The notes beneath the pieces were generated by a model that saw nothing but the letters and a program-made list of their open reading frames with translations, was not told the DNA's origin and ran no database searches. Below are positions 43,453-51,157 of a stretch of 64,000 nucleotides of DNA, piece after piece. Origin of the DNA: an uncultured Eubacteriales bacterium. GTDB taxonomy: Bacteria; Bacillota; Clostridia; Christensenellales; CAG-138. The first letter of the stretch is position 1; each line of letters starts with the position of its first letter. The stretch is from assembly GCA_900544555.1 (NCBI GenBank), contig UQWD01000001.1, forward strand, positions 62,001 to 126,000. The letters are read 5' to 3'. The position numbers and the translations under genes were made by a program.

Positions 43453-44493
43453 TTATGTTCTTTCATCCTCAAGCAAATTCGTTAATATTTCGCTGAGGCT
43501 TTGACCAACATACTCAAGCACCGCGAGAATTCGTGAGTAATCCATACGGGTTGGCCCGATTACGCCCAGCGATCCAATAGGACTGTCTCCTATACGGTAC
43601 GTTGCCGTTACCACACTGCAGTTTTTCATTTCAGGGTTCTGATGTTCAGAGCCGATGGTTACGCTGAACTCCAGCTTTACCGCGTCCCTGAGCAGGCAAT
43701 ATAACATATCCTTTGCTTCCAGCGCGTTAAGGATACCCTTCGCTTTATCTAAATCGCTGTATTCGGGATGATTAAATATATTTGTCGCGCCGCTCAGCTC
43801 AACGCCGGCGGCGTCCGGTTTAATGTCCCGCTGCAGCTTCTGGACAAGGGAAACGCAAAAATCCCGATATTCAGAGAACTCGTACGATAGCTCAGGCATA
43901 AGCCGCGAATGTACATCTTCAAGCTTGCGAGATGAAAGTTTAGCCGTAAGCATATTTGAAAGCCGTTCCATATCGCTATCGCGCATACCCGCTGGTATGC
44001 GTATAACCGCATCGCGCGTAATGCCCGCATCCGTAATAATAACGGCCAGCGCGCGCCCGCTCGATATGGGGATAAGCTGAATTTGCTTTAGCTTAATATC
44101 CGATAGCTGAGGCTTTAGCACCATCGAGGTATAATGCGTAACATTTGCCAATACCCAGGCCGTCTGCTTAATAATATCCTCAACTTCATCAACCCTTCGG
44201 TCGATATGCGTGTTGATAAAGCGCGCTTCCTGATCGGTAAGCTGCCAGCGCCTGAGCATATCGTTTACATAAAGCCTATACGCTTTGTCGGACGGGATAC
44301 GCCCGGCCGAGGTATGCGGCTGTTCCAAAAGACCAAGCTCCTCTAGATCAGACATTTCGTTTCGTATTGTAGCGGAGGACAGGCCAATATCCGATCTTTT
44401 GGATATGGTTCTTGAGCCGACCGGGGAGGCGGACAATATATAATCATCGATAATTGCCTGCAATATCTTCATTTTACGCATATCCAAAAGCAT
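43453..44493 (-). CDS. hrcA: heat-inducible repressor HrcA
   Basis: 346 residues. The N-terminal winged helix (RKMKILQAIIDDYILSASPV, GSRTISKRSDIGLSSATIRN, EMSDLEELGLLEQPHTSAGR) is diagnostic. HrcA binds CIRCE and represses class I heat-shock genes; GroE helps it fold. A perfect CIRCE lies 32 bases upstream, so the operon is autoregulated. AAGGGGAG precedes the ATG. Confidence 0.97.
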   Translation of the reverse strand: MLLDMRKMKILQAIIDDYILSASPVGSRTISKRSDIGLSSATIRNEMSDLEELGLLEQPHTSAGRIPSDKAYRLYVNDMLRRWQLTDQEARFINTHIDRRVDEVEDIIKQTAWVLANVTHYTSMVLKPQLSDIKLKQIQLIPISSGRALAVIITDAGITRDAVIRIPAGMRDSDMERLSNMLTAKLSSRKLEDVHSRLMPELSYEFSEYRDFCVSLVQKLQRDIKPDAAGVELSGATNIFNHPEYSDLDKAKGILNALEAKDMLYCLLRDAVKLEFSVTIGSEHQNPEMKNCSVVTATYRIGDSPIGSLGVIGPTRMDYSRILAVLEYVGQSLSEILTNLLEDERT

Positions 44494-44524
44494 GTCGTCT
44501 CCCCTTTCAGTAAAATTTGTCTTG

Positions 44525-44551
44525 TTAGCACTCTAAACCATCGAGTGCTAA
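44525..44551 (-). promoter_or_regulatory. CIRCE operator
   Basis: A perfect TTAGCACTC-N9-GAGTGCTAA inverted repeat, the HrcA binding site, immediately downstream of the promoter. Confidence 0.97.
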
Positions 44552-44562
44552 GCAACAATAAT

Positions 44563-44591
44563 AAAATAGCACCGCTGCCTTTCTTTGTCAA
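44563..44591 (-). promoter_or_regulatory. promoter of hrcA-grpE-dnaK-dnaJ
   Basis: On the minus strand TTGACA (44586-44591), 17 bases, TATTTT (44563-44568), directly followed by CIRCE. The 345 bases from 44592 to 44935 are AT-rich and hold no gene that I can support. Confidence 0.8.
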
Positions 44592-44935
44592 GCGTATGAC
44601 CGGTTTCCATTGTGACAAAACCGTAACAAAGGTGTTATAGCGTTATGTTTTTTGCTACTGCTTGTAGTTTGTAGTTTGTTCATGACGGAAACCCATTTAA
44701 ATGATTTTTAGTATAACGTATACAATACGTATTTCAGTCAATTTGATTGAGGTTGCGGATTCTATTATCGTCTCTACTTTTTAACGATTTTGTTCGTTAA
44801 TTAAATATATTATTTATCCATATTAACATCGATGTTACTTTACAGCGGTTTAATAACTCTAATCACGTTTTTTCAGTGATTCTCAACATTTTTCTACATC
44901 TGGTAATAATAACGGAATCTTCCATACCGATATAA

Positions 44936-44994
44936 TGGCATGGATTGAGTTTAAGGCTCACTCTAAAATCTTATAATAAGCCAAATTTATAACA
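44936..44994 (+). promoter_or_regulatory. promoter segment homologous to 45672-45731
   Basis: TGGCATGGATT, CTCACTCTAAAAT and AAGCCAAATTTATAA appear in this order, ending a few bases before the ribosome site of the first XRE gene. The same three blocks in the same order precede the second XRE gene. Confidence 0.55.
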
Positions 44995-45009
44995 AGAAAG
45001 GAAAAACAT

Positions 45010-45363
45010 ATGTCATTAAAGAACAATGTCTCGAGGACTTTAAAGAGATTGCGTATTGCCAGCGGTCTTTCGTTTGAGGAGTTCGCTAAAAACGCCGGAG
45101 TAGCTAAGTCCACCTTACAGAATCTGGAAGCTGAGAGCAATTCGACTCTGGACACGATCACTACGGTTGAGCAGAATTTATGTTTACCAGAGGGAGCTTT
45201 GCTTTCTGACGCGGGAGACGGAAATTTACCTGTTTTAACTGATACCGTCGCCCTAATATCCATTATTTCAACCATTTTAAAACAGGCCCCTGAGCATTGG
45301 CGTAAAATAAAATCGTTTCTGCTTGATTTAATATCGAATATGGACAATATGTTTAGCCGTTGA
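45010..45363 (+). CDS. XRE-family regulator A
   Basis: 117 residues. The HTH_3 domain spans about 8-62 (SRTLKRLRIASGLSFEEFAK, NAGVAKSTLQNLEAE). The C-terminal 50 residues are helical with a hydrophobic, membrane-tolerant look (LISIISTILKQAP) and have no recognised domain. It is a paralogue of the regulator at 45851, with shared patterns KSTLQN-EAE and a TLxTI-xVEQNL/IERNL block. AAGAAAGGAAAAACAT precedes the ATG. Partner and targets unknown. Confidence 0.82.
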   Translation: MSLKNNVSRTLKRLRIASGLSFEEFAKNAGVAKSTLQNLEAESNSTLDTITTVEQNLCLPEGALLSDAGDGNLPVLTDTVALISIISTILKQAPEHWRKIKSFLLDLISNMDNMFSR

Positions 45364-45671
45364 TGAGCATAAACATTAAGTTCATAAGCTCCTTGCCGTA
45401 AAAAGAGGGCTTGGGGTTTAATTAGCGCGCCTTCAAATCAGGCAGTATAAAGATAGAACTAATTTAATCTTTGCACATGAGTTTTCCGACTTCTCGTTAT
45501 AAATAGGTTGTATATTTTAAGACTAATATGAAATCAAAAGATATATTAATTATACTCCAATACTTAACGGACAATATTCTTTTAAAAAAATCGTTAATCG
45601 AATATATCATTGATTATTCAACAATAATTAGCAGTATAGCCACTAAGCTAGCCCATAACGCCATAATATGT
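45364..45671. other. non-coding gap between the XRE genes
   Basis: AT-rich, no gene seen. It leads into the second promoter-like segment. Confidence 0.4.
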
Positions 45672-45731
45672 TGGCATGGATTATGCATATAACTCACTTT
45701 AAAATTTAGTTTACAAGCCAATTTTATAATA
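45672..45731 (+). promoter_or_regulatory. promoter segment homologous to 44936-44994
   Basis: TGGCATGGATT, CTCACTTTAAAAT and AAGCCAATTTTATAA recur here, roughly three quarters identical over about 58 bases. Unlike the first copy it lies 120 bases before the start codon. Confidence 0.55.
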
Positions 45732-45850
45732 TTTGCCGTCAAGGTGTTCCTTATATTGTATGCGACATAAATAACCTTTTCGGTTGCAGGAACCCCATGG
45801 CTTGGCGGCTAATGCTAAGTGAAATAACTGACAGCATTGAGGTGAATATC

Positions 45851-46207
45851 ATGACATTAATGGGCAACTTCTCAAAAAACCTTAAGAGGATACGTACTGA
45901 CAGAGGTAAAACGGTCGAACAGTTTGCCAAGATACTCGGAATAGGAAAATCTACATTACAGAACTTTGAAGCAGAACGCGGCAACCCCACGCTCGCGACT
46001 ATTTGCGTAATTGAGCGGAACTTGAATCTCTCGGAGGGGGAAATATTCTCTAAACCCGGGGATAAGGGTTTACCTGAGATCGATTACAACCGGGCGTTTT
46101 TATGTTCCATTATTGATCTTGCTAGTAAGCCTGAAGAGTTTGACAAAGCCGTGATGCATGCTAAGGAGTTGTCTTTATTGCTTTCAAATAAGCATGAGAA
46201 TAAATAA
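45851..46207 (+). CDS. XRE-family regulator B
   Basis: 118 residues. HTH_3 domain: NLKRIRTDRGKTVEQFAKIL, GIGKSTLQNFEAERGNPTLA. The C-terminal part (DYNRAFLCSIIDLASKPEEF, then DKAVMHAKELSLLLSNK) is helical. Paralogue of regulator A. The start is the ATG after GAGGTGA; the frame runs upstream to 45797 without a ribosome site. The stop lies 13 bases before the Spo0A_C-like gene, so the two are co-transcribed. Confidence 0.83.
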   Translation: MTLMGNFSKNLKRIRTDRGKTVEQFAKILGIGKSTLQNFEAERGNPTLATICVIERNLNLSEGEIFSKPGDKGLPEIDYNRAFLCSIIDLASKPEEFDKAVMHAKELSLLLSNKHENK

Positions 46208-46220
46208 AGGAGTCGTTTTT

Positions 46221-46559
46221 ATGGAGTACAAAATCACGCTTATTCTGCGTAAAATCGGTCTGCGCGCGACTTACACAGGGTTTGGACGGCTTACATATGC
46301 CGTAGCGCTTGTGCTTAAGGATGAATCCTATCTAAACAACCTGACAACCCGCCTATATCCTGCAGTGGCAGAGAAGTTTCAGGTTTCCGCCTCATGCGTA
46401 GAGCGTTCCATGCGCACCGTCCTTGAGGTGCTCTGGGAGCGCGGCAACATCGCATTGCTTGAGGATCTGCTGGGGTATCATCTGCCGGACAGGCCGTATA
46501 CCGGAGAGTTTATCGATATTATAGCGAGTTATCTGCGTGATAACGAAAGCCATATATAA
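46221..46559 (+). CDS. stand-alone Spo0A C-terminal-like DNA-binding protein
   Basis: 112 residues that align in pattern with the sigma-A-contacting DNA-binding domain of Spo0A: ITLILRKIGLRATYTGFGRL, TYAVALVLKDESYLNNLTTR, LYPAVAEKFQVSASCVERSM, RTVLEVLWERG. Spo0A has IGVPAHLKGY, LYPxIAxKF and VERAIRHAIEVAW in the same places. The phosphorylated receiver domain is absent, so activity cannot be controlled in the usual way. AAGGAG lies eight bases before the ATG. Its place behind two XRE genes suggests a small regulatory module. Confidence 0.85.
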   Translation: MEYKITLILRKIGLRATYTGFGRLTYAVALVLKDESYLNNLTTRLYPAVAEKFQVSASCVERSMRTVLEVLWERGNIALLEDLLGYHLPDRPYTGEFIDIIASYLRDNESHI

Positions 46560-46686
46560 CTAATCCCCATACCGGTGAAAGAGCGGGCAAGCCTCAGTCC
46601 ACCCCGATTAACGCGTTTAACCTGCTTTATTTGTCGCGCATTTAATGCGGCCTGCGCGTTATCGTTTAAAAATTTCAAGTTGAATA

Positions 46687-46712
46687 CACGGGGAAGAAAA
46701 ACCTTCCCCGTG
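46687..46712. terminator. hairpin between the Spo0A_C-like gene and trxA
   Basis: CACGGGGAAG and CTTCCCCGTG pair perfectly around AAAAAC. It lies between convergent genes and may end both transcripts, although the T-runs are poor. Confidence 0.55.
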
Positions 46713-46763
46713 CATCACGCTCGTGTAAAATCATCCGGCGATAACGCCCTTTATAGCTTCCAG

Positions 46764-47084
46764 TTATGCCTTCAAAGCCTGCTCAAGCTTTTCAACGTAG
46801 ACGCGCTTGGGGTTGGAACCGATAATACGGTCGACAACCTCGCCATTTTTAAACAGGAATACGGCGGGTATGTTCATAATCCCGTACCTGCCCGCCAATG
46901 CCTGCTGTTCATCCACGTTCACCTTGCAGATTTTCGCCTTGCCCGCGTAATCCTGAGCAAGTTCATCCATAACCGGGCCGATCATGCGGCACGGACCGCA
47001 CCAGCTCGCCCAGAAATCCACTAGCACAGGCATATCCGTGCGGACAGCGCTGTCAAAATCCTTCTCCGTCAAATGAAGCACCAT
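46764..47084 (-). CDS. trxA: thioredoxin
   Basis: 106 residues with the active site WCGPCRM and the conserved cis-proline segment NIPAVFLFKNGEVVDRIIG. It reduces protein disulfides in the cytosol. The start is the second in-frame ATG (47084), seven bases after GGAGG; the first ATG touches that site. The ribosome site lies inside the end of the RseC-like gene, so the two are coupled redox genes. Confidence 0.96.
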   Translation of the reverse strand: MVLHLTEKDFDSAVRTDMPVLVDFWASWCGPCRMIGPVMDELAQDYAGKAKICKVNVDEQQALAGRYGIMNIPAVFLFKNGEVVDRIIGSNPKRVYVEKLEQALKA

Positions 47085-47086
47085 TT

Positions 47087-47497
47087 TCATTCCTCCTTAT
47101 CGTCTTCAATAATATCTATCATGCGCGGTTTGAACTCGCTCATGCGTTCAAACCGCGGCTCCAGCATATGAATAATTATGTATGCACATGCCGCAAACAG
47201 AACGCCGCCGGCAGCCGCCCAGATATTCCCTGCGCCGGAACCCAGCCATACGCCGGCTAATAAAGCCAACAGAGGGATTCCATACATGATTAGGCTTGCC
47301 TTAATCAAGCTGCGCGCGTGCAAAGAGATGGCAACGCGATCGCCAACCTCCGCGTCCAGTGTGTTTTCCATTACAGCCATGGCATGGTTCTCTCCCGCGC
47401 TTATACAGCCCCTGCATCTGGCGCATGCCTTCGCGCGCTCAAACCGCACCGTCGCCATGCCGGCCTCAACCTTTATCACTACGCCCGTTCTTTCCAT
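47087..47497 (-). CDS. RseC/MucC-family membrane protein (SoxR-reducing type)
   Basis: 136 residues. A cytosolic N-terminal part holds four clustered cysteines (CARCRGC and a nearby one in the ACA string), followed by two membrane helices (about 70-110). This is the RseC/RsxC-associated family; in clostridia it often sits with Rnf or thioredoxin genes and is thought to handle electrons at the membrane. The overlap with trxA supports a redox role. The exact partner is unknown. Confidence 0.85.
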   Translation of the reverse strand: MERTGVVIKVEAGMATVRFERAKACARCRGCISAGENHAMAVMENTLDAEVGDRVAISLHARSLIKASLIMYGIPLLALLAGVWLGSGAGNIWAAAGGVLFAACAYIIIHMLEPRFERMSEFKPRMIDIIEDDKEE

Positions 47498-47516
47498 GCC
47501 TTTGATCCTGACGCTG

Positions 47517-49304
47517 TCAAACGTCTATGCGAATGCTCAGATCGTGGAGCTGGTTTTTATCTACCGCGCTCGGCGCATCCGTCATCAGGCAGGATGCGTT
47601 TTGCACCTTGGGGAACGCGATAACATCGCGTATGTTCGCGCAGCCCGTCAATAGCATCACGATACGATCCAGCCCATAAGCCAAACCGCCGTGCGGCGGT
47701 GTGCCGTATTCAAAGGCTTCCAGAAAATAGCCGAACCGCTCCCATGCAGATTCTTTCGTGAAACCGAGCGTTTGAAACATTTTTTCCTGAAGCTGAGGCG
47801 AATGGATCCGTATAGAGCCGCCGCCTATCTCGTTTCCGTTGAGCACGACGTCGTAAGCCTTCGCTCGGACTCTACCGGGCTCCGATTCAAGAAGATGTAA
47901 ATCATCGTCCTTAGGGCTGGTAAACGGATGATGCTTCGCTACATAACGGTTATCTTCCTCATCCCACTCCAGCAACGGAAAGTCTGTAACCCATAAAAAA
48001 TCATAACGCCCAGGCTCAATTAAGTCCAATCGCCTGGCAAGCTCTAAACGCAGCGCCCCAAGCGAAGCATAAACCGTTTCCTCCCGTGCGTCCGCTACAA
48101 AGAACAGGATATCGCCCTTTTCAGCGCCCGCACGTTTTTGTATCGACTCTAGCTGATCCGGCGTGAGAAATTTTGCGAAAGAGCATTGCATACCATCGGG
48201 CTTGAGGCTCATCCAGGCCAAGCCCTTCGCCCTGTAAATCTTTACAAACTCGGTCAGCTCATCAATGTTTTTTCGCGTAAGCCGCGCCGCGCCGCCCTTT
48301 AAGTTTATCAGTCGTACGCTCCCGCCGCCTTCGACTGCGCCGGTAAATACCTTGAACCCGCACCCCTCAACAATGTCGCTCACGTTAACGAGCTCCAAGC
48401 CGAAGCGCGTATCGGGCTTATCGGAGCCGTATCGTTCCATCGCCTGCGCATACGTCATGCGCCTGAATGGCGTTTTAACGTCTATTCCCAGCGTTTCCTT
48501 CAACAGCCGTTTGAGAAAGCCCTCGTTAACGGCCATCACGTCTTCTTCCTCAACAAATGACATCTCAAGGTCAATCTGCGTAAACTCAGGCTGCCTGTCC
48601 GCGCGCAGATCCTCGTCGCGGAAGCACCGCGCTATTTGCATATACCGGTCATAACCACCTACCATGAGAAGCTGCTTATACTGCTGCGGGCTTTGCGGCA
48701 GGGCGTAGAAATCGCCCGGGTGTATGCGGCTGGGTACAAGATAATCCCTCGCGCCCTCGGGCGTGCTTCTGCAAAGGATTGGGGTTTCAACCTCAATAAA
48801 CCCGTTATCGGAAAAATATGAACGCGTTATTCGCATAATTTCATGGCGCATCTTCATGATATGCTGCATGCGCGGCCTGCGAAGATCCAGATACCGGTAT
48901 TTAAGCCGCACCTGTTCCTGCGCGTTCAATTCATCTTCAATATAGATAGGAGGCGTCTTAGCCGTGCTGAGTATTTTAAGCTCGCTTACGCAAACTTCGT
49001 ACGCGCCTGTTTTCATGTTGGGGTTTACCATCTCATCCGAGCGTTTTTGAAGCTTACCCTTAACGGCCAGAACATACTCGGAGCGAATGGTTTCCGCCCT
49101 TTTAAACGTGTCCTCATCAAGCGCGCCCGCGTCAAAGGTTAACTGGATAATCCCCGTCCTGTCCCTAAGCCCGATGAATATAAGCGCGCCAAGGTTGCGC
49201 CATGTGGCCGTCCAGCCCATTAAAAGAACCTCTTTGCCAATATCCTGTTCGCCTGCCTCGGCGCAGTAGTGCGTGCGCTTCCATCCCCGCAGCAACTCAA
49301 TCAT
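47517..49304 (-). CDS. aspS: aspartyl-tRNA synthetase
   Basis: 595 residues of class IIb. The OB-fold anticodon domain (GKEVLLMGWTATWRNLGALI) precedes motif 2 (CFRDEDLRADRQPEFTQIDL), the GAD insertion domain and motif 3 (GLAYGLDRIVMLLTG). Length and insertion are normal for bacteria. GGAG precedes the ATG. It follows hisS in a hisS-aspS order common in Firmicutes. Confidence 0.97.
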   Translation of the reverse strand: MIELLRGWKRTHYCAEAGEQDIGKEVLLMGWTATWRNLGALIFIGLRDRTGIIQLTFDAGALDEDTFKRAETIRSEYVLAVKGKLQKRSDEMVNPNMKTGAYEVCVSELKILSTAKTPPIYIEDELNAQEQVRLKYRYLDLRRPRMQHIMKMRHEIMRITRSYFSDNGFIEVETPILCRSTPEGARDYLVPSRIHPGDFYALPQSPQQYKQLLMVGGYDRYMQIARCFRDEDLRADRQPEFTQIDLEMSFVEEEDVMAVNEGFLKRLLKETLGIDVKTPFRRMTYAQAMERYGSDKPDTRFGLELVNVSDIVEGCGFKVFTGAVEGGGSVRLINLKGGAARLTRKNIDELTEFVKIYRAKGLAWMSLKPDGMQCSFAKFLTPDQLESIQKRAGAEKGDILFFVADAREETVYASLGALRLELARRLDLIEPGRYDFLWVTDFPLLEWDEEDNRYVAKHHPFTSPKDDDLHLLESEPGRVRAKAYDVVLNGNEIGGGSIRIHSPQLQEKMFQTLGFTKESAWERFGYFLEAFEYGTPPHGGLAYGLDRIVMLLTGCANIRDVIAFPKVQNASCLMTDAPSAVDKNQLHDLSIRIDV

Positions 49305-49454
49305 AGTTACACTCCTATTTTAATAATATTTAAGGGCCGAGGCCCGTAGCATTTGCTCGCTCAATTCATCCGCCTGAGCTCTCGAAACCCGCATTATTGG
49401 GGCTTCATTCTTTGATATTTGACCAAGCCATGCCCGCATACAGATCCTGTTCAA

Positions 49455-49483
49455 GTTATGCGGTAGCCGCTTATAATTGTCAA
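49455..49483 (-). promoter_or_regulatory. possible internal promoter before aspS
   Basis: On the minus strand TTGACA (49478-49483), 17 bases, CATAAC (49455-49460), just past the hisS stop. aspS could thus be made apart from the T-box-controlled transcript. Confidence 0.45.
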
Positions 49484-49495
49484 CCGCTTATCACG

Positions 49496-50755
49496 CTATG
49501 CTTTCACCGCCTGAGCGAGATCCTCAATTTCAACATCCCGCTCCTCGCCCGTATCCATGTTTTTAAGCCTTGCCACGCCGCGGGTTAATTCATCCTCTCC
49601 CAGCATGGCCACAAATCGGGCTCCGAGCTTACCCGCGTACTTGAACTGGGCTTTGGCGCTCCTCACCATATGATCGCATTCCGCCTTCATTCCGGCGGCC
49701 CTGAGTTCATGGGTAAGCTTGAATCCCGCGAGCCTCGCATCCCCGCTCATTGCCGCAACATAAACGCGGCAGCTCTCCGGCCTGGGTATTTGTACGCCGT
49801 GGCTCTGTGCTGTGAGCAGCAGCCTTTCCATCCCTAGGCCAAATCCTACGCCCGGCATTTGAGGCCCGCCAAGCTCCTCAACAAGCCCGTCATACCGTCC
49901 CCCTCCGCAGACCGTGCTCTGCGAGCCTATTCCTGTTGATACTATTTCAAATACGGTTTTGGTATAATAATCAAGGCCCCTTACGATACGCGGGTTAATC
50001 GTATAGGGTATCTTAAGCGCGTTCAGGCAGGACTGAAGATTATCAAAGTGCCCAGCGCATTCGTCGCATAATGCTTCTTTGATTAGGGGGGCGCCCTTTG
50101 CAACTGAGGCGCACCGCTCCTCCTTGCAATCCAGGATGCGCAACGGGTTTCTGTTCAGCCTATCTGTGCATGTCGCGCAAAGCTCCCCGCTCATTCGTTC
50201 AAAATACGCTTTGAGCTTTTCATTGTAATCCGGCCGGCATTGCGGGCAGCCGATGCTGTTGATCTCAACATTCAAACCATGAACGCCCATTTTCTCAATA
50301 AGCTCAAGCGCCATTGAAATGCATTCTGCGTCAACGCTCGCCTCTTTCGATCCGAATGCTTCCACGCCAAACTGGTGATGTTCCCTCAACCGGCCGGCTT
50401 GAGGTTTTTCATAGCGAAAAACGGGGCTGTTTAGATAATACATTTTTATCGGCAACGGCTCGTTGAAAAGCCTGTTTTCAAGCAGCATGCGTACCGTCCC
50501 CGCCGTGCCCTCCGGCTTCAGGCTTATTGAACGCCCTCCTTTATCCAAAAAGGTATACATCTCTTTCTGAACAACATCCGTCGTATCGCCGACGCCGCGC
50601 ATAAAAAGCTCCGTATGCTCGATAACCGGCGTACGGGTTTCCAAAAAGCCGTATCGCGCGCAGACGTCTCGTATTATGCCCTCCAGATACTGCCACTTAT
50701 AGCTCTCGCAGGGTACGACGTCTTTTACGCCCTTAGGCGCCTGCACCTGTTTCAT
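49496..50755 (-). CDS. hisS: histidyl-tRNA synthetase
   Basis: 419 residues of class IIa. Motif 2 region (RYEKPQAGRLREHHQFGVEA), the histidine-specific GLDYYTKTVFEI segment, motif 3 (GVGFGLGMERLLL) and the C-terminal anticodon-binding domain are present. GGAGG precedes the ATG. It is preceded by a T-box leader and followed by aspS. Confidence 0.97.
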   Translation of the reverse strand: MKQVQAPKGVKDVVPCESYKWQYLEGIIRDVCARYGFLETRTPVIEHTELFMRGVGDTTDVVQKEMYTFLDKGGRSISLKPEGTAGTVRMLLENRLFNEPLPIKMYYLNSPVFRYEKPQAGRLREHHQFGVEAFGSKEASVDAECISMALELIEKMGVHGLNVEINSIGCPQCRPDYNEKLKAYFERMSGELCATCTDRLNRNPLRILDCKEERCASVAKGAPLIKEALCDECAGHFDNLQSCLNALKIPYTINPRIVRGLDYYTKTVFEIVSTGIGSQSTVCGGGRYDGLVEELGGPQMPGVGFGLGMERLLLTAQSHGVQIPRPESCRVYVAAMSGDARLAGFKLTHELRAAGMKAECDHMVRSAKAQFKYAGKLGARFVAMLGEDELTRGVARLKNMDTGEERDVEIEDLAQAVKA

Positions 50756-50771
50756 ACTTAATCCTCCGTTA

Positions 50772-51007
50772 TAAAATAAAAGCCCCCGCCCTTAAATAGG
50801 GACGAGAGACCCGCGTTGCCACCCTGATTGAACTCATGTTGAATTCCGCTCATTCCGTTAACGCCGAACTACGTCCATGCCTACGAAAATCATTCAGCAC
50901 GGCGGCTCCCGGGCGTCTTCACCAGCGGCGTCGGCGGACAGCTCTCAGCAACGCTATCCTCTCTTTAGCCCGTTTCGCAGGTTACTCTTCCGTTCCTTGC
51001 CTTTATT
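50772..51007 (-). promoter_or_regulatory. T-box riboswitch controlling hisS(-aspS)
   Basis: The leader RNA holds the T-box core GGGTGGCAACGCGGG (50810-50824), whose TGGN-type bulge pairs with uncharged tRNA. It is followed by a competing terminator (GTCCC...GGGC with TTTTATTTT, about 50772-50802). Near the 5' end a GAAGAGTAACC segment fits the stem I AGUA motif. In the expected specifier position GGTGAAGAC gives a candidate GAC codon (50915-50917), which would read tRNA-Asp; the reading is tentative. Confidence 0.9.
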
Positions 51008-51013
51008 GATGCT

Positions 51014-51042
51014 ATTATAGTTAGAAAGATTCCGCCTGTCAA
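51014..51042 (-). promoter_or_regulatory. promoter of the T-box/hisS transcript
   Basis: On the minus strand a consensus TTGACA (51037-51042), 17 bases, TATAAT (51014-51019). Confidence 0.85.
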
Positions 51043-51157
51043 TCCTCAGAATGGATCTTTTTCCAGAACGGATATACATTACGCTCAATTAATCCATGCC
51101 AGCCTTTTCATGCTATACCGGGCGTCATTACGCAGCTGCCGCGTAAACCATCATAGG

